From NCBI GenBank assembly GCA_025526995.1, contig JAHLKG010000006.1:682001-746000 (forward strand): 64,000 bases of DNA, given 5' to 3'. Below the pieces are notes generated by a model. That model did not search any database and had not been told where the DNA came from. It saw only the letters and a list, made by a program, of their open reading frames with translations. A program made the position numbers and the translations under genes. Below are positions 1-11,156 of the stretch, in pieces. The DNA comes from Powellomyces hirtus (Eukaryota > Chytridiomycota > Chytridiomycetes > Spizellomycetales > Powellomycetaceae). Positions within the stretch are counted from its first letter, which is position 1; every line of letters starts with the position of its first letter.

Positions 1-337
1 TATGATCAAACAAGGCGGAACTCTCAATCGACACGTCGAACGAACACGTCAATTCCGCGACACCTGTCTGGAGGCAGGGAGGGAAGCTGGTGTTCCAGTG
101 TTGGATATGTGGAAGGTGTTCTTTCAAGATTCGGCAGAGTACAATGCTGACTCAGCAAAGAGGCTCTTGCTTGATGGTCTGCACTTTACCAGCAAGGCGA
201 ATCGGTTGCTTGGAAAGGCGGTCCTGGAAACCATCACGAAACAGTTTCCGGAAATGAATCCTGAAACGATGAAGTGGCAAATGCCATACTGGAAAGACAT
301 TGACAACAAGGCGCTTCCAGAATCTCTTTTCAGATAA
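1..337 (+). CDS. IAH1: Isoamyl acetate-hydrolysing esterase-like SGNH hydrolase, C-terminal part
   Basis: The reading frame is open from the window edge to a TAA at 335-337, so only the last ~111 residues are seen and the start lies outside. The segment has the C-terminal block of GDSL/SGNH esterases: a region with 'GVPVLDMW', then 'LLLDGLHFTSKANRLL', where Asp and His of the DGLH motif are the expected catalytic pair. The end 'MPYWKDID' resembles the 'LPYWRDV' end of IAH1-type proteins. IAH1 enzymes hydrolyse acetate esters such as isoamyl acetate in the cytosol. The catalytic Ser block and oxyanion-hole residues are outside the window, so activity cannot be judged. It converges on VAC14. 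Assignment to the IAH1 family is fairly secure; the exact substrate is inference. Confidence 0.75.
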   Translation, partial: MIKQGGTLNRHVERTRQFRDTCLEAGREAGVPVLDMWKVFFQDSAEYNADSAKRLLLDGLHFTSKANRLLGKAVLETITKQFPEMNPETMKWQMPYWKDIDNKALPESLFR

Positions 338-644
338 CAAGAGGAGGAAGCAGGAAATCGGCACGTGTGTTATGACATGGGGAGAACACCGCGTCGACCC
401 ACAAGTGCTGGACGTTTGTGCGCATACAGGAGAATTCGGGTATTCCTTTTCATTCTCCGGAATAACGCGCACAAACGTTTGAGTGTGAGAGCAAATGCGT
501 TTCTCGAGCAGCATCTTCAAAATCTGGAACTCCTCGCGAAACTGCAAGATGCTGGCAGCTCAACTATTAAGACAGCATGTATCATTGCATTTTAGATCGC
601 CGCTTAGATGACCTTTGCTATAGTGATGAATTGCTGAGGGGTTT
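338..644. other. Convergent 3' intergenic region
   Basis: About 300 bases lie between the esterase stop and the preferred VAC14 stop. Short ORFs here overlap on both strands and look like chance frames. I see no RNA gene or repeat; 3' untranslated regions of the two convergent genes are expected. Confidence 0.4.
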
Positions 645-3600
645 TTATCTTTTATGCACATTAAATGAAGAAGTTGCTTTTCGGACCGCTTTTGCAATAT
701 CGTTGTTGGAAGATCGCCCAGGACTGCCTCCCGTCGCGGCTAGAGACGATCGGCCACTGACACTGCCGGGTCCGCCACCACCACCCGCACCCGCGCCGCT
801 GACAGTCTGTCTGGAGTTGACCGTGTCACGAGAGGAAGAGTTGAAGCTGCCTGATCGCTCGCGCTGGCTCTGGTGGTCGCTGCCACCCCCGCCGCTGATG
901 TTATGATGCGCGGTCGAAAAGTCGTCGCCGCCAGTTGATCCTCCCCCGCCACGGTGTGGGGACTCGTCTGTGCGGGCTCGCTGATTCCGTCGCTTGAAGC
1001 CGGAACTGCTGGTGCGGTCCATGGACGGGTGATTGGTGCGTGCTATGAAACGGACACGTCAGATGACTTAGTCAACTGCTATGATGTGGTAACTTCACGA
1101 ATTCTCCTTCACGCACCACCGATTCTCCGACTTCGCTCATGGCGCGCTTGCACGTGGCGGAACTGCTGAAGAAGATCGTTCCAACGCATTTGAGGCGGCG
1201 GGGTTGATTCCGGCGAGGTGGTCGGCGATGGGCCTGGAGAGATACCCGGTGGTTTGCTCCGGCTGCATCAGGGCAGGCAAAAGGTAATCAGTAAGATAAG
1301 AGATTGGAAATAGACCAGTATTCCTATCATGCCCCTACCGTAGTCCCAGAGCGGAGAATCCGTTTCTCGTCTGGGGTTCTGTCTGAGACGACCCAGACGA
1401 AGTCGACACGTTCATCAGCAATGCCCCTCCGGCACCGCCGCCTGAGAACATAAAGACCATGGAGCTAACTGAATTGAGTCGATTCCGAAGGGTCGCAAAG
1501 GCCGAACTCTGGGGAAGCAGCATCAGGATGCCGTATAGACATTTAAAAAGGTGTGGGTACCGATCTGGTTCGAGAAGCTGCAGTCGGAGGTAGGTGAACA
1601 CGGGCGATTCGAGCAGCTGCACGAGCTTGTCGATCTGGATGAGCAGGTTGACAGTGATTTCGAGGTCGGCGAATAGCGTTAGGAGATTGGAGGCGTGTTC
1701 GTAGGCTTGGGCAAGGAGACAAAGGGAGAAAACAGCGACGGCGTTGTGGCACCAAGAGCGGTACAGGGCCGTAAACAAGAGTATGCCGTCCTTCAAATAG
1801 CGAAGTAGATGAGAGCCTGCCTTTCCAACGATATGCCGCACAGCGGTTTACAAGGTTCAAACCATACCCGAGAATCCAGATTCTTAAGCCGACGCCGGAG
1901 CTCCGACAATTCAGGCGCAGTGATGAGAATGAAGTTGAGGTTCTGTACCATGGTGCTTGCAAACTCGAGGTCCTGTAAACGAGACATCAAATCATCAATC
2001 AAAACAATACCTTCGACTTTCAATCTGTAGTTCTTCAGCTTCCAAACCTCCTCTCTCTCTATGATCTCCGCAAACGTCCTGTACATCCGTTCCGGGTTCA
2101 GGCTGAGACATAACTGTCGGATGATCAAGCTGCCTCGGGTTTCCAGCAAGCGGCGATCGGTGGAAAATAGGGAGAGCAGATTGACCATAAAGCGGGTGAA
2201 ATACTCATCGTCCGAATGTTGGGATACTTGTGCGAGAAGCTGAAGATCCCTTTTCACGACCTAATTTCAAAGGAAATGAAACTCAAAGGGCTGAAGCACA
2301 GTATGTGACACACGACCAACAAACCTCTTCAGAGGAGTCAGACAATGTTCGCAGGAGCGCTTGGAAGGTAGGGTCGTCTGAACACAGAACCTGAATAAAA
2401 CAAACGTTCAAGTTCCATTCGAGCGCAAATAAAGATAGAAGACAAACTGTCACGGACCTCCATAGGGGCTTTCTTATGCAGCATAAGTAACCATTCAAGC
2501 GCCGCGACTCTGGTATCCTCCCGTTCGTCTTGGAACTGCAAAGTCAGAGTCTCAACAGATGCGTCCAGATCAATGTTATCGAGATGTGCTGGAGTGTGCG
2601 CCGCAAGGTCGTATCCGCCTGATGGCAGTGAGACTGTCGTGACTGCTCCTGACTCGCCTGGTCCGTCTCTTGGAGCAATGGCTGTTGTCGGGAGGTCCAG
2701 TATGAGCTTGTAAAGACTTGAGTTAGTTTCGCTCGCGACGCTCTTTATGGAGGCGACGGAATGGGCCAAACTTGGCAATATAGCGTTGAGGAGCATTGGT
2801 GTAAATGGGAGGATGACTTCTCTTGCGAGAATGATGAACTCGTTGATCCACCGCAAGGATGTCGCTTGCGTCTCTTCATCTGTACTCATTAAATGAGGGA
2901 TGAGAATCTCCGTCATCCTGCCAATGTCGAGGACAACTCCCAAACCGGGGATATACGGCAAACTCTCGTTGTTGTTGGAATCAGTTCGATTGGGAGGCTC
3001 TCCTTCTCGACGCGTGCTTGTATGAGGTGGTTGAAGTTCATCGGAAGACAGCGCAATCGGATGGTCTGGCTGCAAACTGGGCGGGATTTCACTGGGCAGT
3101 TCGAGAGACACCTGCTCCGGTGGCCTTTGATTGCTTTCTACTGATAAATTTGCAAAGGACACGCTCACGTCTGATCCGTCGCGCCGGTGGCGTGCCGGTG
3201 GTTTCGAAGTTTTCCCACGTATCCGCAGCACGCCTCGTTCCCGCTGCGTGACCAGCACGTCGCGGATCTCCTTCAAAAACTCGCCAAGGACATTCAGAGT
3301 AGCTACGCGCACGTCAATGTTCGGATCGCTCAAGTAGTTGAATAAACCGTCGAGGAAATCGGGGAGAAATGCGATCAATTCAAGATCTGGAACAGAGTCA
3401 AGAACCGATATCCATTGCACCAGAAAGGTTCGCGTGAAAGGCGCAAGGGTATGTATTCGCTCCGCTAGCAGCGGTATGAAGCGAGGGAGGTTGAATTGGG
3501 TCGGTTTCATTCCTGGACGGAGCGGAACCGTACCAGGGACAGCTGGATATGTGGAAACAGTGGGAATAGGAGATAATTCGGCACTGAGTTCGTTGCCTGT

Positions 3601-4313
3601 CTGGTCAGATTCCGGCCCGGCGTCCTTCTGATCTGGCGCCCAGAAGATCGCACGCTCTGATACAATGTCCTTCATCAACCTGTCGAGGAGCTCTGCGCCG
3701 TTCTTCACAGAAGGCTCCGCATCTGATGAGAGCTTGAGTCAAACTGTGAGCATTCGATACATCGGTCGAGCAAGCCCAGCCTTTCACAGGAGCATTTGAC
3801 GTTTCCTCACCTTGCTCAATGCATCGAACACTTCATTGAAGTATTTCAGAATATCACCCCTCGCAACCTTTGCCACATTGTACATACTTTCGCATGCATA
3901 GTATCGCACTCTAGAGTCTTGGTCCGTAAAGCAGGAGAGTATAGGCGGTACAATTGCGTCTAAGTGCCGGCACAGTTCCGCCGTTCCGAGAGCAATAGCG
4001 GCTGCGGCCAGAGCAATGAGACCTCCGTTTCGAGCGTTCGGCAGCGATGAATATGCAAAATCGTCAATCAGAGCGGTCAGTATGAGAGACACACGGCCAT
4101 GGTCTGAGGCGAGTAGCGAGTCCCGAATGAGTCTGTGAGGAAGAAAGCCGCATGGTAAGACAACATGCAGCAGTTGACGGGTGAGAGCCGGTGGCGGAGG
4201 GAGCCAGACCTTTCAACATCCAGGGCCGCGGCTTTGCGCTTTTCATATAGTTTGTCGCTGAGTCCCCGAATGACCTGCGGGGTGAACGGAGAAGCCTCTA
4301 TCTGGGGTGCCAT
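645..4313 (-). CDS. VAC14: VAC14, scaffold of the PIKfyve/Fab1 lipid-kinase complex
   Basis: Model: complement(645..1042, 1117..1262, 1339..1790, 1868..1972, 2048..2260, 2325..2390, 2458..3732, 3811..4132, 4210..4313), 3,081 nt, about 1,026 aa, start ATG at 4313. VAC14 is a HEAT-repeat scaffold that holds Fab1/PIKfyve and Fig4 together on endolysosomal membranes for PI(3,5)P2 synthesis. Family landmarks: the N-terminal '[17 protein letters not shown]', the '[20 protein letters not shown]' HEAT repeat, '[19 protein letters not shown]'-like block, '[14 protein letters not shown]' and the signature 'LYRSWCHN', '[15 protein letters not shown]', '[11 protein letters not shown]'-type C-terminus followed by '[20 protein letters not shown]'. 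A Ser/Pro-rich insert sits around the middle of the long exon. The last intron (1043-1116, 74 nt, TAG acceptor) adds a Gly/Ser/Arg-rich tail; if it is retained the protein stops at 1109 (896 aa). Core assignment is secure, the tail less so. Confidence 0.93.
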
Positions 4314-4579
4314 CCTGAAATTGGTCGGTATTCGAGTCTAACGCCAAGACTTCGAGGAAGGCCAGTTCGTCAGGGAATTCTCGCAAGCGCTAAATTGACG
4401 GGTGACTCACGCGCTCGCGAGGACAACAGTAGATGCCGTCAAGAGCAATGTTCCCACTGTCTTGCCTCGGTGCCCCGTCCAAAATATCCGAGTCTCGTAT
4501 GTCTGCATCGTTATTATCGGTTGTGCAAACTCTAAATCAAGGTTTCTGAGGCTCATTCAAAACCTCCCAAATAACCACT

Positions 4580-5124
4580 ATGCGAATCGCTCCGGAAATC
4601 ATCAGTAGAATTATCGACTAAGTATGAGACGACGTCGTCGTTAAGATGGAGACAGGCATCTTCGTTTCGCTGATGCTCGTCAATAAAGCCTTTTACTCAG
4701 TTACCTGCCAGCACCGTCACGAACGGCACAAGCTGCAACGCTTATAAGGAGCAACCACGTCACCCTTCTCACTCGTAGTTTTCAGAATCCCTTCAGTAAC
4801 CCGTTCGCGCGCGCCATGGCCCGGGAACTGCTGTGGAACATCTGCAGTAACACTGATTTTTCCAGGGATACATTTCTGATGGAACTCTTGGGCGCTATTC
4901 TGTCCAAAAATTCCAAGTGCTTCGATGACCTGTCGCAAAATACCTCCGTATCGTACACAGCAACAGACTCCACGGTTTACACAGCGATGCAAATTTTGCC
5001 ATTTCACAACAGAGGATCGTTGCAAATGAAAGTCTTTCTGTTGAGGGATGTTCGTGAGCGAACCATGTTGAAACATTGGGAGTATGTACTCCTGTGCATA
5101 CAAGAAGATTCTGCCATGTATTAA
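4580..5124 (+). pseudogene. Decayed copy of the local F-box-like family (copy A)
   Basis: The N-terminal part reads 'MRIAPEIISRIID' then a TAA (4619-4621) and a TGA (4625-4627, where intact relatives have Trp), then 'DDVVVKMETG' and 'SLMLVNKAFYSV'. This parallels 'STEVISLVLDHLWDD...LLLVNKSFYSIV' of the intact gene near 52.5 kb. The C-terminal part lies in another frame from ~4780: 'NPFSNPFARAMARELLWN' matches the family block 'NPLSNPLVDPCAVLKGLC', and 'VFLLRD' plus 'HWEYVLLCI' match the last conserved blocks. Two nonsense codons and at least one frameshift make it a pseudogene. Seen directly: stops and frame change; homology judged by eye. Confidence 0.7.
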
Positions 5125-5865
5125 GTCTCATATCCATGGAAGTTCATGGAAGATAAAATCAATAAATGCGAACGCCAAAGCATTGATTGGATCACGGGGA
5201 ACATGCTCCATGTACGAACTCACAAAGGATGGTCAGATGTTTGCAACGCAACTATCAGTACAGCCTGGAAGGCACATCATCATGCAGGAAGATCGACACT
5301 GATATTGGCTACCATATAGTCAACATAAACCATGGACTGGAAACAACGGGGAAGCTTTCGCCCGGTACGTGGGAAGCTACGTGCCACATACGAAGACCCA
5401 CTATATGTTACCGACAGCGCCATTGACAAACATTACTGGAGATTGCCAATCACAACTCCATCAGACGAGCGGCACGACTGCCCTCGAGCTCACGTCAATC
5501 GTCAAAAGTCCGATCCCTTACAGCCCACGTTCTCTCTCAGATGCTAGAGGGGCGCTGCAATGCTGAATTGGACCAACTTCAAACAAAGAGCTCAAACGGG
5601 ATTCGATTGCTGAAGATTGAGTGGTATGAGATCAGAGTGAGATGGTGATCAAAACTCCTTGATGTGGCGCAGCCTCAAGAGCCACGTCACGCGTCGATCA
5701 GAATTCAACAATCTTCTCTCACGCAGTGGACAATCCCAAATAACATAGGATCATTCACATCGGGACCAAACACTGTATGTTTCTGGGAGAGTCTATCCAT
5801 TCGATGCATCAGACAAGCTCTGGGCTTTGCCCTGATGCTATCTTGTCTTCCTGCCTCAGATATCG
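5125..5865. other. Intergenic stretch between two decayed family copies
   Basis: No convincing gene. Several overlapping short ORFs have no recognisable motifs. The stretch lies between two eroded paralogs, so it is probably neutral spacer or further eroded sequence. Confidence 0.3.
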
Positions 5866-6543
5866 AATGCGACCCTGTTGCGGCCCCCGACGGAGCTTGT
5901 GAAAAAGATCTTTGACGAACTTTGGGATGACATTGTTCTTGACACAGCTACTAGCTGTTATCTATCTCTGATGCTGGTCTGCAAGACTTTCCGCACCGCA
6001 TTATATTATCCCGGCGACGAGAACTGATGCGAGCCCAGGCGGCCACTCTGATACATTCACGGATCTTGATTTTCTCACGCGCTTCAAGAACCCACTCAAG
6101 AACTCATATGTTGATCATACGCTTCTGTTGAATTGTATGGCTTGGTCACTTGATTATCCATCATCCCCGAGACTCGAACCGACAGGCATAACATTTAGTC
6201 TTGGAGAATCGGATCTTCTTTGACAGTCTCACGAAACAACTTATATCATCGGTCGCTTTCAAGCCTAATTCGGGAAGGCCCACATGCGCATCGCTTGTGG
6301 GCACCTATTTTGACGTAGAGAAGTCAGAGGGATTTTTTTTTCCTTGACTCCGGCGGTCAAGAATGTGGCCGGTGGGACTACGCTATCCTCAATGGGTGGG
6401 ACCACTCTATCCATAATGGAGAGACTCATATTTCTAACTGGTGTTATGTTTTTCGAGAGGGAGGCTCTGGGGAAGTTGAGTGCGGTGATCCGTTGGAAGG
6501 CTTGGTCTCACCAAACATCTGGAACTTGAATCCAGCAACGTAG
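5866..6543 (+). pseudogene. Decayed copy of the local F-box-like family (copy B)
   Basis: The frame starting near 5866 reads 'PPTELVKKIFDELWDDIVL' followed by 'YLSLMLVCKTFRTAL', which parallels the N-terminal block of the two intact genes near 52-53.5 kb. It then shifts frame near 6005 into 'RRRELMRAQAATLIHS' (family 'RRRHKELLRAHALLF'). It continues with 'KNPLKNSYVDHTLLLNC' and 'FSLGES', hits a stop near 6221, and after more breaks ends with 'RWDYAILNGW', 'SNWCYVFREGG' and a TAG at 6541. No ATG is in frame at the start. Frameshifts and stops indicate a dead copy, yet all family blocks are still in order. Confidence 0.72.
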
Positions 6544-6811
6544 ACTCAGACATCTCTGAACAGTTAGATTTAGCTCTTCCAAATGATAAACGGGCAAGTG
6601 TGCCTCCTGACAAAGATGTAGCCAAAAGATGACGCGCGAGGGTTGCGTCGCGCATTTCAATCTGGGATTGCAGCAGTCTGTGCGTATTCAAGAGAAAAGA
6701 ACGGAAAACGATTGCAGACGTATTTAAGGAATTGAACTCTGCATCATGCTGATCAGCTAGCGCGCGGCGGAGATTAGCCAACAAAACCAGGTTCCGTACA
6801 ACGCGTTTCAT
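6434..6811 (-). CDS. Uncertain small ORF, 125 aa
   Basis: An ATG at 6811 directly follows a good acceptor-like sequence (TTCAG). The first ~70 residues look like a helical protein ('VVRNLVLLANLRRALADQ', 'VFRSFLLNTHRLLQSQIEM'). The last third is antisense to the decayed family copy at 5866-6543 and looks non-coding. It may be an exon of a larger gene or chance. I do not recognise a family. It lies just downstream of ROK1 on the same strand. Low confidence. Confidence 0.25.
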   Translation of the reverse strand: MKRVVRNLVLLANLRRALADQHDAEFNSLNTSAIVFRSFLLNTHRLLQSQIEMRDATLARHLLATSLSGGTLARLSFGRAKSNCSEMSESTLLDSSSRCLVRPSLPTDHRTQLPQSLPLEKHNTS

Positions 6812-7038
6812 CTGAACGGCAATCTAAACTGTGATGCACGAGGATGTATCTACACACTGTTGCAGGGGATTTCGGTTTTGGTACATTCTGGCTCTTCCTG
6901 ACTCCGGTTTAGGCAGTTGCTTCGGATTCTGCGACTTGTTTCCGTTTCTTGGTTCCTTCTACCATGTCCCTACGAAAAAGTACGCGAAAAAACAAATAAG
7001 TATCGCGAAAGCTCGATTCAGTGAAACTATGGTTGGCG

Positions 7039-8757
7039 TTACCTCTTTCTCGCGATTTTTTTCCGATCGAAAGTGGTAGAAGTCTTGATGGCATCTCTTC
7101 TCAAGGCTCGCTGTTTCAGATTCTTCTTTTCGTTCTTTGTCGGTGGTTTCAGCTGCAACATCCATTCAGAAACCTCGCAGCCCGAATCACGCATGACGTT
7201 CACGACCGTTTTAAGGTAGACCGCGTCCTCCTTCGTGAAGTACGTGATTGCTTGTCCCTCGCGACCCGCACGACCTGTTCGACCAATTCTGTGGATATAG
7301 CTGGCTGCGGACTGCGGGAAATCGTAGTTAACGACAAGGTTGACACCTTTGAAGTCGATACCACGGGCCATAAGTTCGGTCGCAATAAGAACCCATGTTG
7401 TTCCGGCGCGGAAGGACTGGACAGCGGCGTCTCGTTGGGCGCGAGTCCGTTCCGAGTGCATGACGTCGACGCGGATGCCGTCGTAGACGAGTTCATGAAA
7501 GAGTTCTTTTGCGCGGTCGATGGACTGGACAAAGATAAGACAGGGTGGTTTGAGTTGGCCGGCTTGGATGAGTTGGCGGATGGCGAGGAGCTTTCCAGAT
7601 TCCTGGCCGACGTAGAGGAGCTGTTGGTTGATGGTCTCGGTGGCTGCGTTTTTGGTTCCGATAACGACGCGAATCGGGTCGGTCATGAATGTTTTCGCGA
7701 GTTCTTCAACGCCTGATGGGATTGTGGCGCTGAAGAGAGCCTTACGGAGGCTGTTCGTTGAGGTCGCTGTTGAACAGATGGAGAGGACGTCATCTATTTG
7801 GTCCAGAAAGCCGAGTTCAAGCAGTTTGTCGGCTTCGTCGAGGATCAAGTGTTTGAGGTTATCGAGTTTCAGTCCTTGGTTTTGGACGGCGTGGACGAGT
7901 CGCAATGGGGTGGAGATAAGGATGTCGCATTGAGCGAAGGTTGATGTGAGCTGGTTGTTGTCGGATGTGGTTGGGGTTTTGGTGAGGATGATGGTTTTGA
8001 AGGGCTTAGACTTGGTGAGAGTTATCAGTGTGCGGTGGATCTGGGTAGCGAGTTCGCGGGTCGGGCAGAGGATGACTGCGCGTGCTCCCAATCCTGCCGT
8101 TGTTCCATTGGTAGATTTCGCAGGTCCTTTCAGCTCATGCAAGATCGGCAACAGGTACGCGAGGGTTTTTCCTGATCCAGTGGGTGCGCACGCCATAAGT
8201 TCGCGGGCATGGAGCATGACGGGGATGGCCTGCATTTGGATAGGTGTTGGGGTGGTAAAGCTCGCAGAAGCAAGGTTGCGGGTGAGGTAGGGGCGGAGTT
8301 TGAAGCGCGGGACGAGCTCACTGAACGATTGCAAGGGGAAGGGGACGTCGGTACCGTACACGCGGATGCGGTGTTGTTTGCGGAAGGTGCTGCATAATTC
8401 TTGATTTCCGAACGGGGTGTATGTTGTTGGTGGTGACACGTCCGAATTCGATTTTCCTGCTTCTCCACCCTCTTCTGATGTCGGATTCAGTTTTGCTCGT
8501 TTAGCAGCTCGGCCTCCTTCACTCGCATCCTTTTCCTTCTTCGTATCCTTCTGCCTCTTGCCATCGTTGTCGTCGTCTTCGTGGATGGCGAAGAAGTCAA
8601 GTTCAGCCGCTACAACTTGCGTCCCATCCTGCGATGAAGCAAGCTGTGGCACGGCTGCGGCATCGTTGGTGCGTTTGGCATAGAACACTTCAACGTCATG
8701 GCGGAAGCGTTTCTTGTCAAATTTGGCACCTGCGCCGAGTGCGCGGAAGAGGTCCAT
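7039..8757 (-). CDS. ROK1: DEAD-box RNA helicase ROK1/DDX52, 40S ribosome biogenesis
   Basis: Single exon, 572 aa, ATG at 8757. ROK1/DDX52 is a nucleolar ATP-dependent RNA helicase for 18S rRNA processing. Motifs in order: the Rok1-typical pre-helicase block 'RKQHRIRVYGTDVPFP' (~130), Q motif 'FTTPTPIQMQAIPVML', motif I 'APTGSGKT', Ia 'PTRELATQ', Ib 'STPLRL', motif II DEAD inside 'LILDEADKLLE', motif III 'SAT', then 'FVQSIDRAKELFHEL', 'ATELMARGIDFKGVN' and motif VI 'HRIGRTGRAGREG'. The middle blocks 'VFVQSI.RAKELFHEL' and 'RGIDFKGVNLV' are characteristic of DDX52 rather than other DEAD proteins. The N-terminus (~60-115) is acidic and Lys-rich and the C-terminus is basic, fitting nucleolar location. 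All catalytic motifs are intact. Confidence 0.95.
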   Translation of the reverse strand: MDLFRALGAGAKFDKKRFRHDVEVFYAKRTNDAAAVPQLASSQDGTQVVAAELDFFAIHEDDDNDGKRQKDTKKEKDASEGGRAAKRAKLNPTSEEGGEAGKSNSDVSPPTTYTPFGNQELCSTFRKQHRIRVYGTDVPFPLQSFSELVPRFKLRPYLTRNLASASFTTPTPIQMQAIPVMLHARELMACAPTGSGKTLAYLLPILHELKGPAKSTNGTTAGLGARAVILCPTRELATQIHRTLITLTKSKPFKTIILTKTPTTSDNNQLTSTFAQCDILISTPLRLVHAVQNQGLKLDNLKHLILDEADKLLELGFLDQIDDVLSICSTATSTNSLRKALFSATIPSGVEELAKTFMTDPIRVVIGTKNAATETINQQLLYVGQESGKLLAIRQLIQAGQLKPPCLIFVQSIDRAKELFHELVYDGIRVDVMHSERTRAQRDAAVQSFRAGTTWVLIATELMARGIDFKGVNLVVNYDFPQSAASYIHRIGRTGRAGREGQAITYFTKEDAVYLKTVVNVMRDSGCEVSEWMLQLKPPTKNEKKNLKQRALRRDAIKTSTTFDRKKIARKR

Positions 8758-9644
8758 GTAGTCGTGGTTTGTGAGAGGGAACGACAGAAGCTGACGTGGT
8801 TCGATAGTTCGGGTATACGATGAGAGCTCGTCCTCTCGTTATTCCATAAAATGCCTGTGTAAAAAAGCAAATGTCAAATGGCACAAAGCGAAGTGTTGAA
8901 AAGTTCGTCAAAAAGAAGCAAAGGGCCCTTGCATGGCTGTGCCGCTTGCTCGTGTCAGCATTGACCTATTCAAATACCTGGTAGCCGGGACCTTTACCAG
9001 ATGACTGGCGCGTGGGCATGGATGAACTAAGACATCGATTCCCATATGAAAATGCATGTGGCAGCAGTCATTTTTCCTATATTTTTGTTGACTATCAAAG
9101 ATGAAGGTGCAATCGGAAGCGGATTACCCTTAGAACTCCCGTCGGGCAACACTTTCTTCGACAACTTCATGACCAATCTTGCAGAGGAGTAGCCGCACCA
9201 AGTTCTTCCTGTCCTATTAACTTAGAAAGCGAGGAATTCCTTTTACTTTCTGCCCCCTTCCCATGTCATGTCTGAAATTGCTCATTAAACCCATCTTTCT
9301 GTCTGTCGAATGTGCTTTTGAGCGTTGAGTAATGATGATGACAACGACAGCAAGATCGCTTATGTAATCGGTTCCATCCAACCATATCTTGGCCGACATG
9401 CCCGTATGACCAACTCGTTTGTCGGCACGATTGTTTACCACCAAACCCGCCTTCTCCTGTGGGGATTTTACATTCAACAAACTGTTTGGCTTTCTATCAT
9501 TCACTTGGATTTTGGCCATTCGGCAAGCAGCACCCCGCCTTCCAAGCTACTTCAAAAAGCATTAAAATCAATCGCCGATACTGTCGACATAGCGAACTCT
9601 TCCTGACTACTTTCTAAATTACCATTGCATCAAACACCGCACAC
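8758..9644. promoter_or_regulatory. Divergent intergenic region of ROK1 and PEX13
   Basis: About 890 bases separate the two divergent start codons and should hold both promoters. No clear TATA box or named motif stands out, and the short ORFs inside lack recognisable features. Function is inferred from position only. Confidence 0.4.
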
Positions 9645-11156
9645 ATGCCCTCCCCACCCAAGCCCTGGGAGCGAGCAGGCGGCGGGGGAACAGCGTCTCC
9701 GGGCGGAACAACGCCGACTCCAATGGGAGTGACGCCCTCCGCGGGCTCAACAACGACTACGTCTAGCAGCAGCACTGGCCCGGCGGCACCTCCGTCGCGA
9801 CCGGAGACGGCGGCTCCGAGCATGGCAGTCAACCCGGCCGTGAATCGAACTGGTAAGTAGGCAGAGATAAATGGAAAAGCGGAGGGAAAGTGATTCGGGA
9901 AGGATGGAATGGTAAATTTCTGATCTTGTTAACTGATTTTTGCAGGTTTTGGCACCACGGGCTTCGTTGGAAGCTCATATAACAGCGGATACGGGAGCAC
10001 CGGTTATGGTGCGGGGTCCTACGGAGGTTCATACGGGATGGGAGGCACGTACGGGAGCAATTCGATGTCTTCTCCTTACTCTCGCTACGGCGGAACAGGA
10101 TATGGGGGATACGGTTCCAGCTACGGATCCTCATATGGCGGCGGATACGGCGGGTATGGGTCACGCCTCGGCAACAGCGGATACGGTGCTGGCGGGTACG
10201 GCAACCGGTTTGGAGGAGGACCCTATGTCGGGGGTCCTGGCGAAGGGATGCCGCTCTCTGCACAAATGGAGCAATCGACCATGGCGACATTCAACACATT
10301 GGATTCGGTTGTGCAGGCGTTTGCTGGATTTTCGCAGATGCTCGAGTCAACGTTCATGGCGACCCACTCGAGTTTTATGGCGATGGTGGGCGTTGCAGAG
10401 CAGTTTGGGAACTTGAGACAGTACTTTGGACAATTGTTTAGCATGGTCTCGATGTACCATGCCGCGAAACGAATTGCGTGCAAGTTGACGGGAAGACCGG
10501 CGCCCGTCGACATGGCGGGGCTCAACGCGGACGGGTTCAAATCATTTGAGGAAAACAAGAAACGGAGCAAGAAGCCCCTGTGGGTGTTCCTGTTCTTCAC
10601 GATCGGAATCCCCTGGTTGATTTCAAAGCTGTATCAGCGTCTTCAGCGGCAGAGACTGGAAGCCGCCAATGCAGCAGGTGGGCTCTTGGGACCTGGGAAC
10701 CCAGCGGCTGGTCTTACGGGGCCCGACGGCCTGCCTCTCCATCCCAACCAGATCCGCGATTTGGAATTCTGCAGAGCGTTGTTTGATTTCACAGCCGAAA
10801 CGCCAACGGAATTGTCATTCAAGAAGGGGGACATTGTCGCTATCCTCAGTAAACTCGACCCGGCCACCGGACAGCCCGGCCCGTGGTGGCGCGGCCGCCT
10901 CCAGTCAGGGCAGATGGGAATGTTCCCTGCAAACTACGTCGAACTCATTCAAAAGAAAAACCTTGGCGGTTCTTCGTCCTCATCCTCACCTTCCCCAGCC
11001 CCAGCTGTCCCATCACAACCGTCGACATCATATACACCTAGTCCATCTGTTTCGATGATCGCAAAGCACCCAACCGGATTCGATCCACAGGCGTTCCATG
11101 ATCCCGCCGCCATGGCGCCATTCGGCCCAAACGAGTTTGGACCGTCGTTTCAATGA
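9645..11156 (+). CDS. PEX13: PEX13 peroxin, SH3-domain docking protein of the peroxisome
   Basis: Two exons, join(9645..9852, 9946..11156), 1,419 nt, 472 aa, with a strong GTAAGT donor and a TTTTTGCAG acceptor. Pex13 is an integral peroxisomal membrane protein that docks the Pex5/Pex7 cargo receptors. In order: a Pro/Gly/Ser/Thr-rich N-terminus starting 'MPSPPKPWERAG'; a Tyr-Gly-rich region with repeated 'GGYG'/'YGSSYG' units (~75-150), a hallmark of Pex13; the conserved Pex13 core with 'MEQSTMATFNTLDSVVQAF' and 'STFMATHSSFMAM'; a hydrophobic segment 'WVFLFFTIGIPWLIS' (~265); and an SH3 domain with 'ALFDFTAETPTELSFKKGD', 'WWRGRL' and 'GMFPANYVELI' (~320-380). A Ser/Pro-rich tail follows. The YG-rich region is thought to form a permeable mesh for cargo import. 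Confidence 0.93.
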
